The notes under the pieces were generated by a model. It saw only the letters and a program-made list of their open reading frames with translations. It was not told the origin of the DNA and searched no databases. A stretch of 64,000 nt of DNA, taken from contig NZ_CAJXST010000009.1 in the NCBI RefSeq assembly GCF_913061305.1, positions 27,464 through 91,463 of the forward strand, read 5' to 3'. A program made the translations under genes and the position numbers. This document shows, one piece after another, positions 1 to 8,747 of the stretch (the stretch's first letter is position 1; every line of letters starts with the position of its first letter). The stretch comes from an uncultured Porticoccus sp. (GTDB taxonomy: Bacteria > Pseudomonadota > Gammaproteobacteria > Pseudomonadales > Porticoccaceae).

Positions 1-75
1 GCGGATGCGAGTGTTGAGCAGGTCGTCAGCATGATCTGTTCGGCTGCCACCGGCCTGACCAGAACCCCCCGATAA
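1..75 (+). CDS. 3' end of an unidentified coding region (partial)
   Basis: An open frame runs from the window edge to a TAA at 73-75 and encodes 24 residues ending in LTRTPR. It is convergent with nrdJb, and a terminator for the opposite strand follows. The piece is too short to assign to a family and the frame could be open by chance; the rest of the gene lies outside the window. Confidence 0.3.
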   Translation, partial: ADASVEQVVSMICSAATGLTRTPR

Positions 76-92
76 AGCGCTGAGCAAAAAAA

Positions 93-110
93 GCCGGGGA
101 TAACCCCGGC
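93..110 (-). terminator. Rho-independent terminator of nrdJa-nrdJb
   Basis: A perfect 7-bp stem (GCCGGGG / CCCCGGC, 93-99 and 104-110) with a 4-nt loop is followed on the minus strand by seven U residues (bases 86-92). It lies about 60 bp past the nrdJb stop codon. Confidence 0.85.
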
Positions 111-171
111 AATGGCCGTTCCCGTTTCGGCACTTTCAATCATCAACCCTTTCCACCATCAACCATGGTGA

Positions 172-879
172 CTAACCACATTTTGAATCACCGCAGTTCA
201 GACAGGTCATACAACCGTCCATCAGGATGACCGCTTTGGTCATACACTTATGACAGAGCTGGGCACTTTCGGGAAAGGGATTGCTCTGCTTCCCTTCGGG
301 GGCAGTATAACTACTGGCCGCGTCGTACTCGGCACGCTTTTCCGCCAGAATCGCCATCTGATGCTCCCCCAGATTGGGCGCCTGCATCATGCCGATTTTG
401 GTCAGATGGGACTCAATCGCTTCGCCAATCTCGGCCACCAGTGATGGCATGAATTTTCCACCGCGCTTGAAGTAGCCGCCCTGCGGATCAAATACCGCTT
501 TCAACTCCTCGGCCAGGAAAGTGCAGTCACCTCCCTTGCGAAATACTGCAGAAATTACCCGGGTCAGTGCCACCACCCACTGGAACTGATCCATGTTCTT
601 CGAGTTGATGAAAATCTCGAAGGGACGGCGCTGCTCATGATCGGTACCCTGATTCAATATGATGTCATTGATGGTGATATAGAGCGCATGATCAGACAGC
701 GGTGTCTTTACCTTGTAGGTACTACCGTGCAGCTCTTCGGGCCGACTGAGGTTTTCGTGCATCTGCACAATAGCCCGCTCCAGTTCTGCAGCTGCAGTCT
801 TTGCTTCGGGAATGACTTCATCGTTGGAAGGTGTCACCACCTTGTAGTCAACGATTTTTTTATCAATTTTTACACTCAT
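172..879 (-). CDS. nrdJb: Class II ribonucleotide reductase, C-terminal part (NrdJb, TSCPD domain)
   Basis: 235-residue second polypeptide of the split, adenosylcobalamin-dependent ribonucleotide reductase that makes deoxynucleotides with or without oxygen. It carries the region that is fused to the C-terminus in single-chain NrdJ. The end is cysteine-rich: CxxC at 209/212, CxxC at 223/226 and a terminal C229-x4-C234, the expected zinc-ribbon and redox-active pair that re-reduces the catalytic subunit. It starts 14 bp after the nrdJa stop, so the two parts are co-transcribed. The same split is known in Pseudomonas aeruginosa. Assignment to this role follows from family knowledge plus the adjacency. 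Confidence 0.92.
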   Translation of the reverse strand: MSVKIDKKIVDYKVVTPSNDEVIPEAKTAAAELERAIVQMHENLSRPEELHGSTYKVKTPLSDHALYITINDIILNQGTDHEQRRPFEIFINSKNMDQFQWVVALTRVISAVFRKGGDCTFLAEELKAVFDPQGGYFKRGGKFMPSLVAEIGEAIESHLTKIGMMQAPNLGEHQMAILAEKRAEYDAASSYTAPEGKQSNPFPESAQLCHKCMTKAVILMDGCMTCLNCGDSKCG

Positions 880-893
880 GTCTATGCTTCCGA

Positions 894-3044
894 TCAGAAT
901 TTGCCGTAGTAGCCTTCTTTCAAGGCATCGAAGAGGTTGGCGGCACTGTGGGTTTCACCGTCATACTCCACTTCCTCATTGCCCTTCAGCTCCACCGTGG
1001 AACCATCCTCCAGCGTGAAGCGGTAGGTGGTGTTTTCCAGGTCTTTCTCTTTTACCAGCACGCCCTGGAAAGCTTCGGGATTAAAACGGAACGTGGTACA
1101 GCCTTTGAGGCCATTTTCGTAGGCGTACAGATAGATATCCTTGAAATCCTCGAAGTCACAATCCGTGGGCACGTTGATGGTTTTGGAAATGGAGGAGTCC
1201 ACCCACTTCTGGGCGGCCGCCTGCACATCCACATGCTGGCGGGGTTTGACATCTTCGCTGGAGATAAAATAATCGGGCAGTTTCTCTCCCTCCTTGTCAC
1301 TGAAAGGCAGGGCGTTGGCGTTGATCAATTCCCGGTAGGCCAGTAACTCGTAGGAAAAGACATCCACTTTTTCCTTGGATTTTTTACCCTCGCGAATCAC
1401 ATTGCGTGAGTAGTGGTGGGCAAAGCTGGGCTCGATACCATTGCTGGCATTATTGGCCAATGACAGTGAAATAGTCCCGGTGGGCGCAATGGATGAGTGG
1501 TGAGTAAAACGGCAACCGACTGTGGCAATTTCTTCCACCAGGCCGGGATCAACCTCCGCCACTTTCTGCATATAGCGACTGTAACGGGCCTGCAATACCT
1601 TACCCTTGAGCTTGTCGCCGATGACAATGCCATCCTGCACCATGTCGGGGCGCAGGCGTAGCATCTCAGCGGTCACCTCAAACTCTTCATCCATAATCGG
1701 AGCCGGGCCTTTTTCCTTGGCCAGCTCGAGACCGGTACGCCAGCCCGCCATTGCCATCTCGCGGGAGACCTCCTCAGTCAGCGCCAGAGACGCCTCACTG
1801 CCATAGGGCACCCGCAGCATGGTCATGGTGGAGCCGAGACCGAGGAAGCCCATGCCGTGGCGACGCTTTCTAACAATTTCATTGCGCTGCCCTTCCAATG
1901 GCAGCCCATTGATTTCCACCACATTATCGAGCATCCGGGTAAAGACGGAGACCACTTCACGGTAATTCTCCCAGTCGAAACGGGCTTTTTCTGTGAACGG
2001 GTCCAGGACAAACCGGGTCAGGTTGATCGACCCCAGCAGACAGCTGCCATAGGGCGGCAGAGGCTGCTCACCACAGGGATTGGTCGCCCGGATATTTTCA
2101 CAGTACCAGTTATTGTTCTGTCGATTCACCTTGTCGATAAGGATAAAGCCGGGCTCCGCATAATCGTAAGTGGAACTCATAATCACGTTCCACATATGCC
2201 GGGCCTTGACTGTGCGATAAATGCGACAGGCCACCAAACCTTCTTCATTGACGACATAACCTTCCGTGGTGGGAAACTCTTTCCACAACAGGGTATCGTC
2301 GGCGAGATCAACTGTGCCCTGCTCAACCTCTTTATGGGACACCGGGAAGCTCAGGGACCAGTCGCCATCACTTTTGACCGCCTCCATAAATTCTTCGGTG
2401 ACCAGCAATGACAGATTGAACTGTCGCAAACGGCCATCCTCCCGCTTGGCACGAATGAAATCCACCACGTCCGGGTGGCTCACATCGAAGGTGGCCATTT
2501 GTGCACCACGTCGGCCACCGGCAGAGGACACGGTGAAACACATCTTGTCAAAGATATCCATAAAGGACAGTGGCCCGGAGGTGTAGGCACCCGCACCTGA
2601 CACATAAGCCCCCCTGGGACGCAAGGTCGAAAACTCATAACCGATACCGCAACCGGCTTTCAGTGTCAGACCCGCCTCCAGATTTTTCTCCAGAATGCCC
2701 TGCATGGAATCCTGCACGGTACCGGAGACTGTACAGTTAATTGTGGAAGTTGCCGGTTTATGCGCCAATGCGCCCGCATTGGAAATAATCCGGCCAGCGG
2801 GTATCGCACCATTGCGCAATGCCCACAGAAAGCGTTCGTACCAGTGCTCCTGTTTACCCGGCTCCTCCACCTCGGACAGCGCCCTGGCGACTCGGCTGTA
2901 GGTGGCATCAATCGTCTCATCTACCGGATTACCGCTTTTATCCTTGAGACGATATTTCTTGTCCCAGATATCCTGGGAGGCAGTCTGAAGTCTGATTTCG
3001 ATGGCATGGGGCTCATCTGCAGTTTTAAGCGCTTCTATTGACAT
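894..3044 (-). CDS. nrdJa: Class II (adenosylcobalamin-dependent) ribonucleotide reductase, catalytic part (NrdJa)
   Basis: 716-residue catalytic chain with the ten-stranded barrel of class II ribonucleotide reductases. Visible hallmarks are NCTVSG (first redox cysteine C104), the glycine-rich GCGIG at 131-135, and the catalytic finger-loop motif NPCGE at 322-326, where C324 would carry the thiyl radical. It ends before the TSCPD/cysteine tail, which is encoded by the next gene, nrdJb. It uses coenzyme B12 rather than a metal-radical partner subunit, and no NrdB-like gene is present here. Upstream (3204-3250) is a tandem pair of NrdR-box-like sites, so nucleotide-dependent repression by NrdR is likely. 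Confidence 0.95.
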   Translation of the reverse strand: MSIEALKTADEPHAIEIRLQTASQDIWDKKYRLKDKSGNPVDETIDATYSRVARALSEVEEPGKQEHWYERFLWALRNGAIPAGRIISNAGALAHKPATSTINCTVSGTVQDSMQGILEKNLEAGLTLKAGCGIGYEFSTLRPRGAYVSGAGAYTSGPLSFMDIFDKMCFTVSSAGGRRGAQMATFDVSHPDVVDFIRAKREDGRLRQFNLSLLVTEEFMEAVKSDGDWSLSFPVSHKEVEQGTVDLADDTLLWKEFPTTEGYVVNEEGLVACRIYRTVKARHMWNVIMSSTYDYAEPGFILIDKVNRQNNNWYCENIRATNPCGEQPLPPYGSCLLGSINLTRFVLDPFTEKARFDWENYREVVSVFTRMLDNVVEINGLPLEGQRNEIVRKRRHGMGFLGLGSTMTMLRVPYGSEASLALTEEVSREMAMAGWRTGLELAKEKGPAPIMDEEFEVTAEMLRLRPDMVQDGIVIGDKLKGKVLQARYSRYMQKVAEVDPGLVEEIATVGCRFTHHSSIAPTGTISLSLANNASNGIEPSFAHHYSRNVIREGKKSKEKVDVFSYELLAYRELINANALPFSDKEGEKLPDYFISSEDVKPRQHVDVQAAAQKWVDSSISKTINVPTDCDFEDFKDIYLYAYENGLKGCTTFRFNPEAFQGVLVKEKDLENTTYRFTLEDGSTVELKGNEEVEYDGETHSAANLFDALKEGYYGKF

Positions 3045-3200
3045 GAGAATGCTGTTTCCTTGTTACAAATGTGGCTGTGAGCGGCTTTTAACCGTCTTTT
3101 CGTGCGGGGGCACTGCGAAGAAACTCCCCTGATTTTGCTGGAAAGATGGCAGTGGAGACATACCATCCGGACGATCAGCAATAATTCTTGTCTGCCGGTG

Positions 3201-3206
3201 AGTATA
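3201..3206 (-). promoter_or_regulatory. Candidate -10 element for nrdJa
   Basis: On the minus strand this is TATACT (5 of 6 to TATAAT). It overlaps the promoter-proximal NrdR box, which would explain repression, but no good -35 hexamer lies 16-18 bp upstream, so the promoter call is tentative. Confidence 0.4.
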
Positions 3207-3219
3207 CAATATCTAGTGG
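3204..3219. promoter_or_regulatory. NrdR box 1 upstream of nrdJa
   Basis: ATACAATATCTAGTGG matches the NrdR-box consensus ACACWATATATWGTGT at 13 of 16 positions. A second box begins exactly 31 bp away, i.e. three helical turns, the usual arrangement of NrdR operators. It overlaps the candidate nrdJa -10. Confidence 0.7.
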
Positions 3220-3234
3220 CTGTTTCCAGATCCA

Positions 3235-3250
3235 ACACTACAGATAGTAT
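3235..3250. promoter_or_regulatory. NrdR box 2 upstream of nrdJa
   Basis: ACACTACAGATAGTAT matches ACACWATATATWGTGT at 13 of 16 positions and lies on the same face of the helix as box 1 (15-bp gap). The pairing of two such sites before a ribonucleotide reductase operon makes chance unlikely. Confidence 0.7.
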
Positions 3251-3516
3251 TTGATCATGAAAACCGACTCAACGAACCCGCTCTGAAAGCGGTCACTTCC
3301 CCCCTGCGCCCCGACAGGCAAAGGCTGCCGAATAACGGCTCTCATCAAAAAACAGGGCTGCCAGACAGGCCGGCAGCAAATCCCATGACCAGATACCTGT
3401 CATCCGGTCGAAAAAAGTGGAAACTGTCATCACAATGCCGTTTCTTGGCAAAGCAAACCTGTTCACCCATAATGTGTCCCTCATCCAAAAACTCATTCCC
3501 ATCAAAAGGAATCCTC

Positions 3517-3999
3517 ATGAATATTTCCGAGAACGCCGTCGTGCTTTTTCACTATATCCTCACTGACGAGAACGGCGTTCAGCTTGATTCGTCCACCGAT
3601 GCAGCACCCCTGGCCTACGTACACGGCCACAAAAATATCATTCCCGGTCTCGAGAAGGCGATGGAAGGCAAAACCGAAGGCGATACCATGAAAGTCACCG
3701 TTCCCGCCGCCGACGCCTATGGCGAGTACCAGGATCACCTGGTACAGGAGGTTCCCCGCAAAGCATTCCAGGGTGTGGAAGATATGCAGACCGGAATGCG
3801 TTTCGAGGCACAAACCCCATCGGGCCCGGTCTCGGTCGTGGTCAGGGATTTCAGCGAAGAAACCGTGACGGTTGACGGCAACCACCCGCTGGCCGGCAAG
3901 GATCTGACCTTTGATGTGAATATCCAGACCGTCCGGGAAGCCACCGAAGAAGAACTGGCCCACGGCCATGTGCATGGGCCGGAGGGCCACCAACACTGA
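3517..3999 (+). CDS. slyD: SlyD-type FKBP peptidyl-prolyl isomerase / metallochaperone (paralogue 1)
   Basis: 160-residue cytoplasmic FKBP-fold isomerase with the inserted IF chaperone domain. The FKBP part keeps the SlyD active-site region DAYGEYQDHLVQEVPRKAF-like, and the tail is histidine-rich (HGHVHGPEGHQH), as in nickel-binding SlyD. The ATG at 3517 is chosen over an upstream in-frame ATG because AAAGGA precedes it by 6 nt and homology starts there. A bidirectional terminator follows. A diverged second copy of the same length is at 16779-17261. Confidence 0.9.
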   Translation: MNISENAVVLFHYILTDENGVQLDSSTDAAPLAYVHGHKNIIPGLEKAMEGKTEGDTMKVTVPAADAYGEYQDHLVQEVPRKAFQGVEDMQTGMRFEAQTPSGPVSVVVRDFSEETVTVDGNHPLAGKDLTFDVNIQTVREATEEELAHGHVHGPEGHQH

Positions 4000-4039
4000 G
4001 TATGACCGTCGTGCACTAGCCACGTGTTACATCAAAAAA

Positions 4040-4061
4040 GGCCAGCCGGAACAGGCTGGCC
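4040..4061. terminator. Bidirectional terminator between slyD and rimO
   Basis: An 8-bp stem GGCCAGCC / GGCTGGCC with a 6-nt loop is flanked by A6 on the left and T6 on the right, so it can end transcripts of both convergent genes. Confidence 0.9.
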
Positions 4062-4116
4062 TTTTTTATTCTTTTACTACCATTCTCCTGATCGAGCCTG
4101 ACGGCGGCCGGACCGC

Positions 4117-5433
4117 TCAATCGGCCAGTTCACCCCAGAGATCGTACTCATCCGACTGTTCAATGGTGACATTGACCAGATCGCCGGGCTGCAAGGTCTG
4201 CTCGCCATTGAGAAACACGTTGCCGTCAATTTCCGGAGCATCCGCGGTGGAGCGGCCAATAGCACCTTCCTCATCGACCTCATCAATCAAAACGGGCAGC
4301 GTCCTGCCAACCTTGTTCTGCAGCCGCGCCGTACTGATTGCCTGCTGCGCCTCCATAAAACGCTCCCAGCGCTGCTGTTTGATCGCTTCCGGTACAGCAC
4401 CGGGCAAGGCATTGGCGGGCGCCCCGTCCACCGCTTCGTATTTGAAGCAGCCGACCCGATCCAGTTGGGCTTCTTTCAACCAATCCAGCAGGTAGGCAAA
4501 CTGCTGCTCGGTTTCACCGGGAAAACCCACGATAAAGGTACTTCGCAGGGACAGATCCGGACACTGATCCCGCCAGCGGTGGATACGCTCCAGCACCTTC
4601 TCCTCGTTGGCCGGCCGCTTCATCGCCTTCAGTACATCGGGGTGGGCGTGCTGAAAAGGAATGTCCAGATAGGGCAGAATCCGTCCCTCGGACATCAGCG
4701 GAATCAGGTTATCCACATGGGGGTAGGGGTACACATAATGCAGACGAACCCAGACGCCCAGTTCACCCAATGCCTCACAGAGCTGTTGCATATGGGTTTT
4801 GATCGGCTTGCCCTGCCAGAACCCGGTGCGAAATTTCATGTCCACCCCGTAGGCACTAGTATCCTGCGAAATCACCAGTAACTCTTTGGTGCCGGCATTC
4901 ACCAACCGCTCTGCTTCATCCATCACCTCGCCAATCGGACGGCTCACCAGGTCCCCCCGCAGCGAGGGGATAATGCAGAAACTGCAACGATGATTACAGC
5001 CTTCGGAGATTTTCAGGTAGGAATAGTGGCGCGGCGTCAGTTTAATACCCTGCCTCGGCACCAGATCTACATAGGGATTGTGATCCGCAGGGGGTGGCAC
5101 ATGCTGGTGGACAGCCCCCACCACCGCTTCGTATTGATGGGGACCCGATACGGCCAGCACGTCCGGATGCACTTTGCGGATGGCCTGCTCGTCGCCGCCC
5201 ATGCAACCGGTGACGATAACCCTGCCATTTTCCGCCATGGCCTCGCCGATAGCATCCAGCGACTCCTGCTTGGCGCTATCGAGAAACCCACAGGTATTGA
5301 CTACCACCACATCGGCATTCTGGTAACTGGCAGAGACCTGGTAGCCCTCCAGTCGCAGCTGGGTGAGGATACGCTCGGAATCCACCAGCGCCTTAGGACA
5401 ACCTAACGAAATAAATCCAACTTTGCCTGACAC
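4117..5433 (-). CDS. rimO: Ribosomal protein S12 methylthiotransferase RimO
   Basis: 438-residue radical-SAM enzyme that methylthiolates an aspartate of ribosomal protein S12. The N-terminal UPF0004 domain has its three iron-sulfur cysteines (C12 in [13 protein letters not shown]48, C77). The radical-SAM cluster CxxxCxxC is at C146/C150/C153 (GCNHRCSFC), and a TRAM domain forms the C-terminus. [16 protein letters not shown] N-terminus separates it from the paralogue MiaB. The start codon is GTG. It is convergent with slyD and has no operon partner. Confidence 0.94.
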   Translation of the reverse strand: MSGKVGFISLGCPKALVDSERILTQLRLEGYQVSASYQNADVVVVNTCGFLDSAKQESLDAIGEAMAENGRVIVTGCMGGDEQAIRKVHPDVLAVSGPHQYEAVVGAVHQHVPPPADHNPYVDLVPRQGIKLTPRHYSYLKISEGCNHRCSFCIIPSLRGDLVSRPIGEVMDEAERLVNAGTKELLVISQDTSAYGVDMKFRTGFWQGKPIKTHMQQLCEALGELGVWVRLHYVYPYPHVDNLIPLMSEGRILPYLDIPFQHAHPDVLKAMKRPANEEKVLERIHRWRDQCPDLSLRSTFIVGFPGETEQQFAYLLDWLKEAQLDRVGCFKYEAVDGAPANALPGAVPEAIKQQRWERFMEAQQAISTARLQNKVGRTLPVLIDEVDEEGAIGRSTADAPEIDGNVFLNGEQTLQPGDLVNVTIEQSDEYDLWGELAD

Positions 5434-5564
5434 AACACCTGACCCGCTGATTGGCCCAACCAGCTCAAGAAGAGATGGCCGTGCAGAAGAAAGGCGCGGA
5501 TTTTACAGCATATCCGGGGCCGCTGCCCAACAAACAACCCGCCGCCGAAAACAGCAACCGCCCC

Positions 5565-6347
5565 TTATTGAGCAGTCCAGCCCCCGTCCACCGGCAGGCT
5601 GGCACCGGTAATGGTGGCCGCGGCATCTGAGCAAAGGAAAACCGCCAGGTCCCCCAAGGCTGAAGGCTGAGTCGCCTTGGGCACCGGTTGCTTGGCGACA
5701 ATGGTGCGGCGCTTGCCCTCCTCAAAGCTCACGCCGTCGCGATCTGCCGTGGCCTGGAACTGCGCCGCCACCAGTTCGGTATCCACCCAACCCGGGCAAA
5801 TGGCATTTGCCGTGACACCCTTGTCGGCGTTCTCCAGCGCCACCACTTTTGTGAGACCGACAATACCGTGCTTGGCGGCCACATAGGCCGCTTTTTGCAG
5901 CGAAGCCACCAGGCCGTGCACCGAGGCGATATTGATGATGCGTCCCCAGCCGCGCTGCTGCATACTGGGCAGCAGCAGGCGGGTGGTATGGAACGCGGAG
6001 CTGAGATTAATGGCGATAATCGCATCCCACTTCGCCACCGGGAAATCCTCCACCGAGGCGGTGTGCTGGATACCGGCGTTGTTGACAAGAATATCCACCT
6101 GGCCGAACTTCTCCAGGGTGGCCGCCACCAGTGCCTCGTTGCCCTCGGCCGAGGAGATATCCGCATCACTGAACAGGCACTGAATGCCGTAGCGTGATTC
6201 GAACTCTTCTGCCAGAGATTGGCCATGGACGGGATCCATCAGGCCATGCAGCACGATATTGGCGCCAGCATTGGCCAGTCGATCGGCCATGGCGTAGCCG
6301 ATACCGCTGGTGGAGCCGGTCACCAGCGCGGTTTTTCCTTTCAACAT
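5565..6347 (-). CDS. bdhA: 3-hydroxybutyrate dehydrogenase (short-chain dehydrogenase)
   Basis: 260-residue short-chain dehydrogenase predicted to oxidise D-3-hydroxybutyrate to acetoacetate with NAD+. The N-terminus has the cofactor motif TGSTSGIG, followed by NNAG and the catalytic YxxxK (YVAAK). Length and sequence, including HGLVAS after the catalytic serine strand and the PVPKATQPS segment, match bacterial 3-hydroxybutyrate dehydrogenases. I start at the ATG at 6347, preceded by GAGGTG, rather than the in-frame ATG five codons upstream. The nearby scoAB genes would activate the acetoacetate product, so this fits ketone-body or PHB-monomer use. Substrate is inferred. Confidence 0.88.
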   Translation of the reverse strand: MLKGKTALVTGSTSGIGYAMADRLANAGANIVLHGLMDPVHGQSLAEEFESRYGIQCLFSDADISSAEGNEALVAATLEKFGQVDILVNNAGIQHTASVEDFPVAKWDAIIAINLSSAFHTTRLLLPSMQQRGWGRIINIASVHGLVASLQKAAYVAAKHGIVGLTKVVALENADKGVTANAICPGWVDTELVAAQFQATADRDGVSFEEGKRRTIVAKQPVPKATQPSALGDLAVFLCSDAAATITGASLPVDGGWTAQ

Positions 6348-6504
6348 ACAGTCACCTCGCAAACGATGGATGGATGCCAGCCCGATGGGGTAGAAAGCGG
6401 ACTGGCAACGGAATTGAGCATTTCTGCCAACTATGGGAACACGGAGTCTAAGTTATTCCCGACCAATACAAAAATGTCGCCGGGAGATCGCGCACATAAA
6501 AAAA

Positions 6505-6518
6505 CCCGCAGTTGCGGG
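6505..6518 (-). terminator. Terminator downstream of the yceI-like gene
   Basis: Stem CCCGC / GCGGG with a 4-nt loop, flanked by A7 (6498-6504) and T6 (6520-6525). It lies 28 bp past the stop of the minus-strand gene and separates it from bdhA. Confidence 0.85.
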
Positions 6519-6545
6519 CTTTTTTATTGCCTGACTATTCAGCTA

Positions 6546-7115
6546 CTATTTAAACACCACTGAAAAAGTCACCGGTACGGCCAGAGAGATATTATCCAGA
6601 CCCGCCAGACTACGTAGCTTTTCAATCCCCGGCGCCATTTTGTGGCGAGTCACATCAATAAATCCCGGCGCCACCGTGGCGACACTCAGCGCTCCGCTAT
6701 TCAGTCGCGTCACCTGTGTCTGGAAACTCATGGGCACCGTGTGTCCATTCAGCGCCAGCTCGCCCTTCAGTTCAACCTCACGCTGCTCACCAGGTTTCAG
6801 GGAGTTCAACGCCTTGAGATCGACATCTGCTATAAAACTGGCCGTTTTGAACGCTTCCGTATTGAACAGATAGTTGCGCATGCGCTCATCGCGAACCTCG
6901 ATGCCGCTGTCAATACTATCCAATGCAATCTCAATACTCGCCTTTCCACTGACATCATCGATAGTTCCACTCAGCTTTTCAAACGCAAACAACTCAGCAA
7001 GACGGTCATTTTTTACGCTGGTGATATTCAGTATCGAACGACTGCTATCCATTTCCAGCGCATTGAGGCCACTGGTAACCAGTATCAGTACCGTTGTACA
7101 CAAGAGGTTTTTCAT
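6546..7115 (-). CDS. YceI-family periplasmic protein
   Basis: 189 residues: a signal peptide (hydrophobic LLCTTVLILVTSGLNA, cleavage near 20) and a single YceI domain, a lipocalin-like barrel that binds isoprenoid or other lipids in characterised members. Family traits visible are the start SILNITSVKN, GTIDDVSGK, the SIDSGIEVRDERMRNYLF block and the C-terminal GLDNISLAVPVTFSVVF strand. It has terminators on both sides and so is its own transcription unit. The ligand and role are unknown. Confidence 0.8.
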   Translation of the reverse strand: MKNLLCTTVLILVTSGLNALEMDSSRSILNITSVKNDRLAELFAFEKLSGTIDDVSGKASIEIALDSIDSGIEVRDERMRNYLFNTEAFKTASFIADVDLKALNSLKPGEQREVELKGELALNGHTVPMSFQTQVTRLNSGALSVATVAPGFIDVTRHKMAPGIEKLRSLAGLDNISLAVPVTFSVVFK

Positions 7116-7225
7116 TACCTTGCACTCCTTATTTATCTACTCGATTTATAGACAGTATACTCCTGAAGAATTGCCCCTGGCCTTAAAAGGAAATGACAGA
7201 CCTGACAGGTATCCGGGCATAAAAA

Positions 7226-7245
7226 AGGCTCCCAAGCGGGAGCCT
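7226..7245 (-). terminator. Terminator of scoAB
   Basis: An 8-bp stem AGGCTCCC / GGGAGCCT with loop AAGC, followed on the minus strand by U6. It lies about 20 bp after the scoB stop codon. Confidence 0.9.
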
Positions 7246-7266
7246 TTTTCGATCATACCGGAACAA

Positions 7267-7923
7267 TCAGAACTGTATTTCCGGCACGTGGTCGGGAACC
7301 ACCATTTCGCCGGCGGTCTTCTCCACAATTTCCTCTACAGAAACCCCCGGGGCACGCTCCACCAGATGGAACTTGCCGTCGCGAATTTCCACGTAGGCCA
7401 GATCAGTCAGTACCTGGGTGATACAACCGGCACCGGTCAGCGGCAGATTGCACTGGGGCAGCAGCTTGGAGTTACCGTATTTGTCGGCGTGGGTCATCAA
7501 CACGATGATGTTATCGGCACCGGCCACCAGGTCCATTGCGCCGCCCATGCCCTTGATCAGTTTGCCGGGGATCATCCAGGAGGCAATACTGCCATTGACA
7601 TCCACCTCAAAGGCACCCAGCACGGTCAGATCCACATGACCGCCACGAATCATGGCAAAGGACTCCGCCGATGAGAAAATAGAGGCGCCCTTGGCCGTGG
7701 TCACCAGTTGTTTACCCGCGTTGATCAGATCGGGGTCGATCTGGTCCTCGGTGGGAAACGGCCCCATACCCAACAGTCCATTTTCAGACTGCAACATCAC
7801 TTCCATACCTTCCGGCACATGGTTGGCCACTAGGGTGGGAATACCTATGCCGAGGTTTACGTAGTACCCGTCCTGCAGCTCGCGGGCAACACGGATAGCC
7901 ATTTGATCACGAGAAAGTGCCAT
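7267..7923 (-). CDS. scoB: 3-oxoacid CoA-transferase subunit B
   Basis: 218-residue beta subunit of succinyl-CoA:acetoacetate CoA-transferase. The catalytic glutamate is E47 in SENGLLG, which forms the enzyme-CoA thioester. GIGIPTLV near the N-terminus and the GGHVDLTVLGAFEVD block are typical of this subunit. It follows scoA with a 15-bp gap and ends before a terminator. With scoA it converts acetoacetate to acetoacetyl-CoA, linking to the bdhA product. Confidence 0.93.
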   Translation of the reverse strand: MALSRDQMAIRVARELQDGYYVNLGIGIPTLVANHVPEGMEVMLQSENGLLGMGPFPTEDQIDPDLINAGKQLVTTAKGASIFSSAESFAMIRGGHVDLTVLGAFEVDVNGSIASWMIPGKLIKGMGGAMDLVAGADNIIVLMTHADKYGNSKLLPQCNLPLTGAGCITQVLTDLAYVEIRDGKFHLVERAPGVSVEEIVEKTAGEMVVPDHVPEIQF

Positions 7924-7938
7924 GATTGTCTCTCCTTT

Positions 7939-8640
7939 TTAGCCTTCGCGAACAGTGCGCTTTTCGATACGTTTCTCGAACGTGCCCTGAATCAGACGAT
8001 CCACGTAAATACCCGGGGTATGAACGTACATCGGGTCCAGTTCGCCCGGTTCGACAATCTCTTCCACTTCCATCACGCAAATCTTGCCGGCGGTGGCTGC
8101 CATCGGATTGAAGTTCATGGCGGTGTTGCGATAGATCGCATTGCCATAACGGTCCGCTTTCCACGCTTTCACGATTGAGAAGTCGCCCTGGATGGACTCT
8201 TCAAGAATATACTTGCGACCGTTGAACTCGCGCACATCCTTACCTTCACCGATATCCGTACCGTAACCGGTGGCAGTATAGAAAGCCGGAATACCCGCAC
8301 CGGCAGCGCGCATTTTTTCCGCCAGCGTTCCCTGGGGGGTCAGTTCCACTTCCAGCTGGCCGGAGAGCAACTGCTCTTCGAACAGCTTGTTTTCCCCCAC
8401 GTAGGAAGACACCATTTTCTTGATCTGACGATCTTCCAGCAGAACACCCAGACCAAAACCGTCGATACCACAGTTATTGGAAATAATGGTGAGCTCTTTG
8501 GTACCCATCTTCTTGATTTGATTGATCAGGTTTTCGGGGATACCACAAATGCCAAAACCGCCTGCAATCACGGTCATGCCATCTTCCAGACCCGCCATCG
8601 CTTCTTCGTAGGTGTTAACCACCTTATCGAAACCCGCCAT
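7939..8640 (-). CDS. scoA: 3-oxoacid CoA-transferase subunit A
   Basis: 233-residue alpha subunit of the CoA-transferase, with the CoA-binding loop [13 protein letters not shown] near residue 28. I use the ATG at 8640, since GAGGAG (8649-8654) sits 8 nt upstream; a TTG two codons earlier is less likely. The leader contains a perfect 23-bp palindrome, and a LysR gene is divergent 145 bp away, so LysR control of scoAB is probable but inferred. Confidence 0.93.
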   Translation of the reverse strand: MAGFDKVVNTYEEAMAGLEDGMTVIAGGFGICGIPENLINQIKKMGTKELTIISNNCGIDGFGLGVLLEDRQIKKMVSSYVGENKLFEEQLLSGQLEVELTPQGTLAEKMRAAGAGIPAFYTATGYGTDIGEGKDVREFNGRKYILEESIQGDFSIVKAWKADRYGNAIYRNTAMNFNPMAATAGKICVMEVEEIVEPGELDPMYVHTPGIYVDRLIQGTFEKRIEKRTVREG

Positions 8641-8674
8641 GAACAAAACTCCTCAATGATTATTATTTACCGTG

Positions 8675-8697
8675 GCGCACCTCAATTTGAGGTGCGC
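8675..8697. promoter_or_regulatory. Perfect 23-bp palindrome in the scoA leader
   Basis: Arms GCGCACCTCAA and TTGAGGTGCGC (11 bp each) surround a single T. No U-tract follows on either strand, so it is not a normal terminator. It lies about 20 bp upstream of the scoA Shine-Dalgarno. It could be an operator (possibly for the divergent LysR protein) or a hairpin in the mRNA leader. Confidence 0.6.
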
Positions 8698-8747
8698 AAA
8701 ACGGCTCACAGCATCCTATAGCGAAATATATTTATCAAGCGTAAAAT

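Larger units (their letters stand above)
3045..3516. other. 472-bp intergenic control region between nrdJa and slyD
   Basis: Divergent spacer. It holds the tandem NrdR-box-like sites and a TATACT element for nrdJa (minus strand, 3201-3250), leaving about 155 nt of nrdJa leader. I see no convincing B12 riboswitch and no credible small ORF with a ribosome binding site. The slyD side has a Shine-Dalgarno AAAGGA at 3505-3510. Confidence 0.6.

Noticed and set aside
3045..3516. B12 riboswitch upstream of the cobalamin-dependent reductase
   Set aside because: A CCACTG-like stretch on the minus strand near 3150 recalls part of a B12 box, but the conserved core and flanking stems are not present. Control by NrdR is better supported.
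6363..6545. Small ORF between bdhA and the yceI-like gene
   Set aside because: Frames here have no ribosome binding site and one runs into the terminator at 6505-6518.
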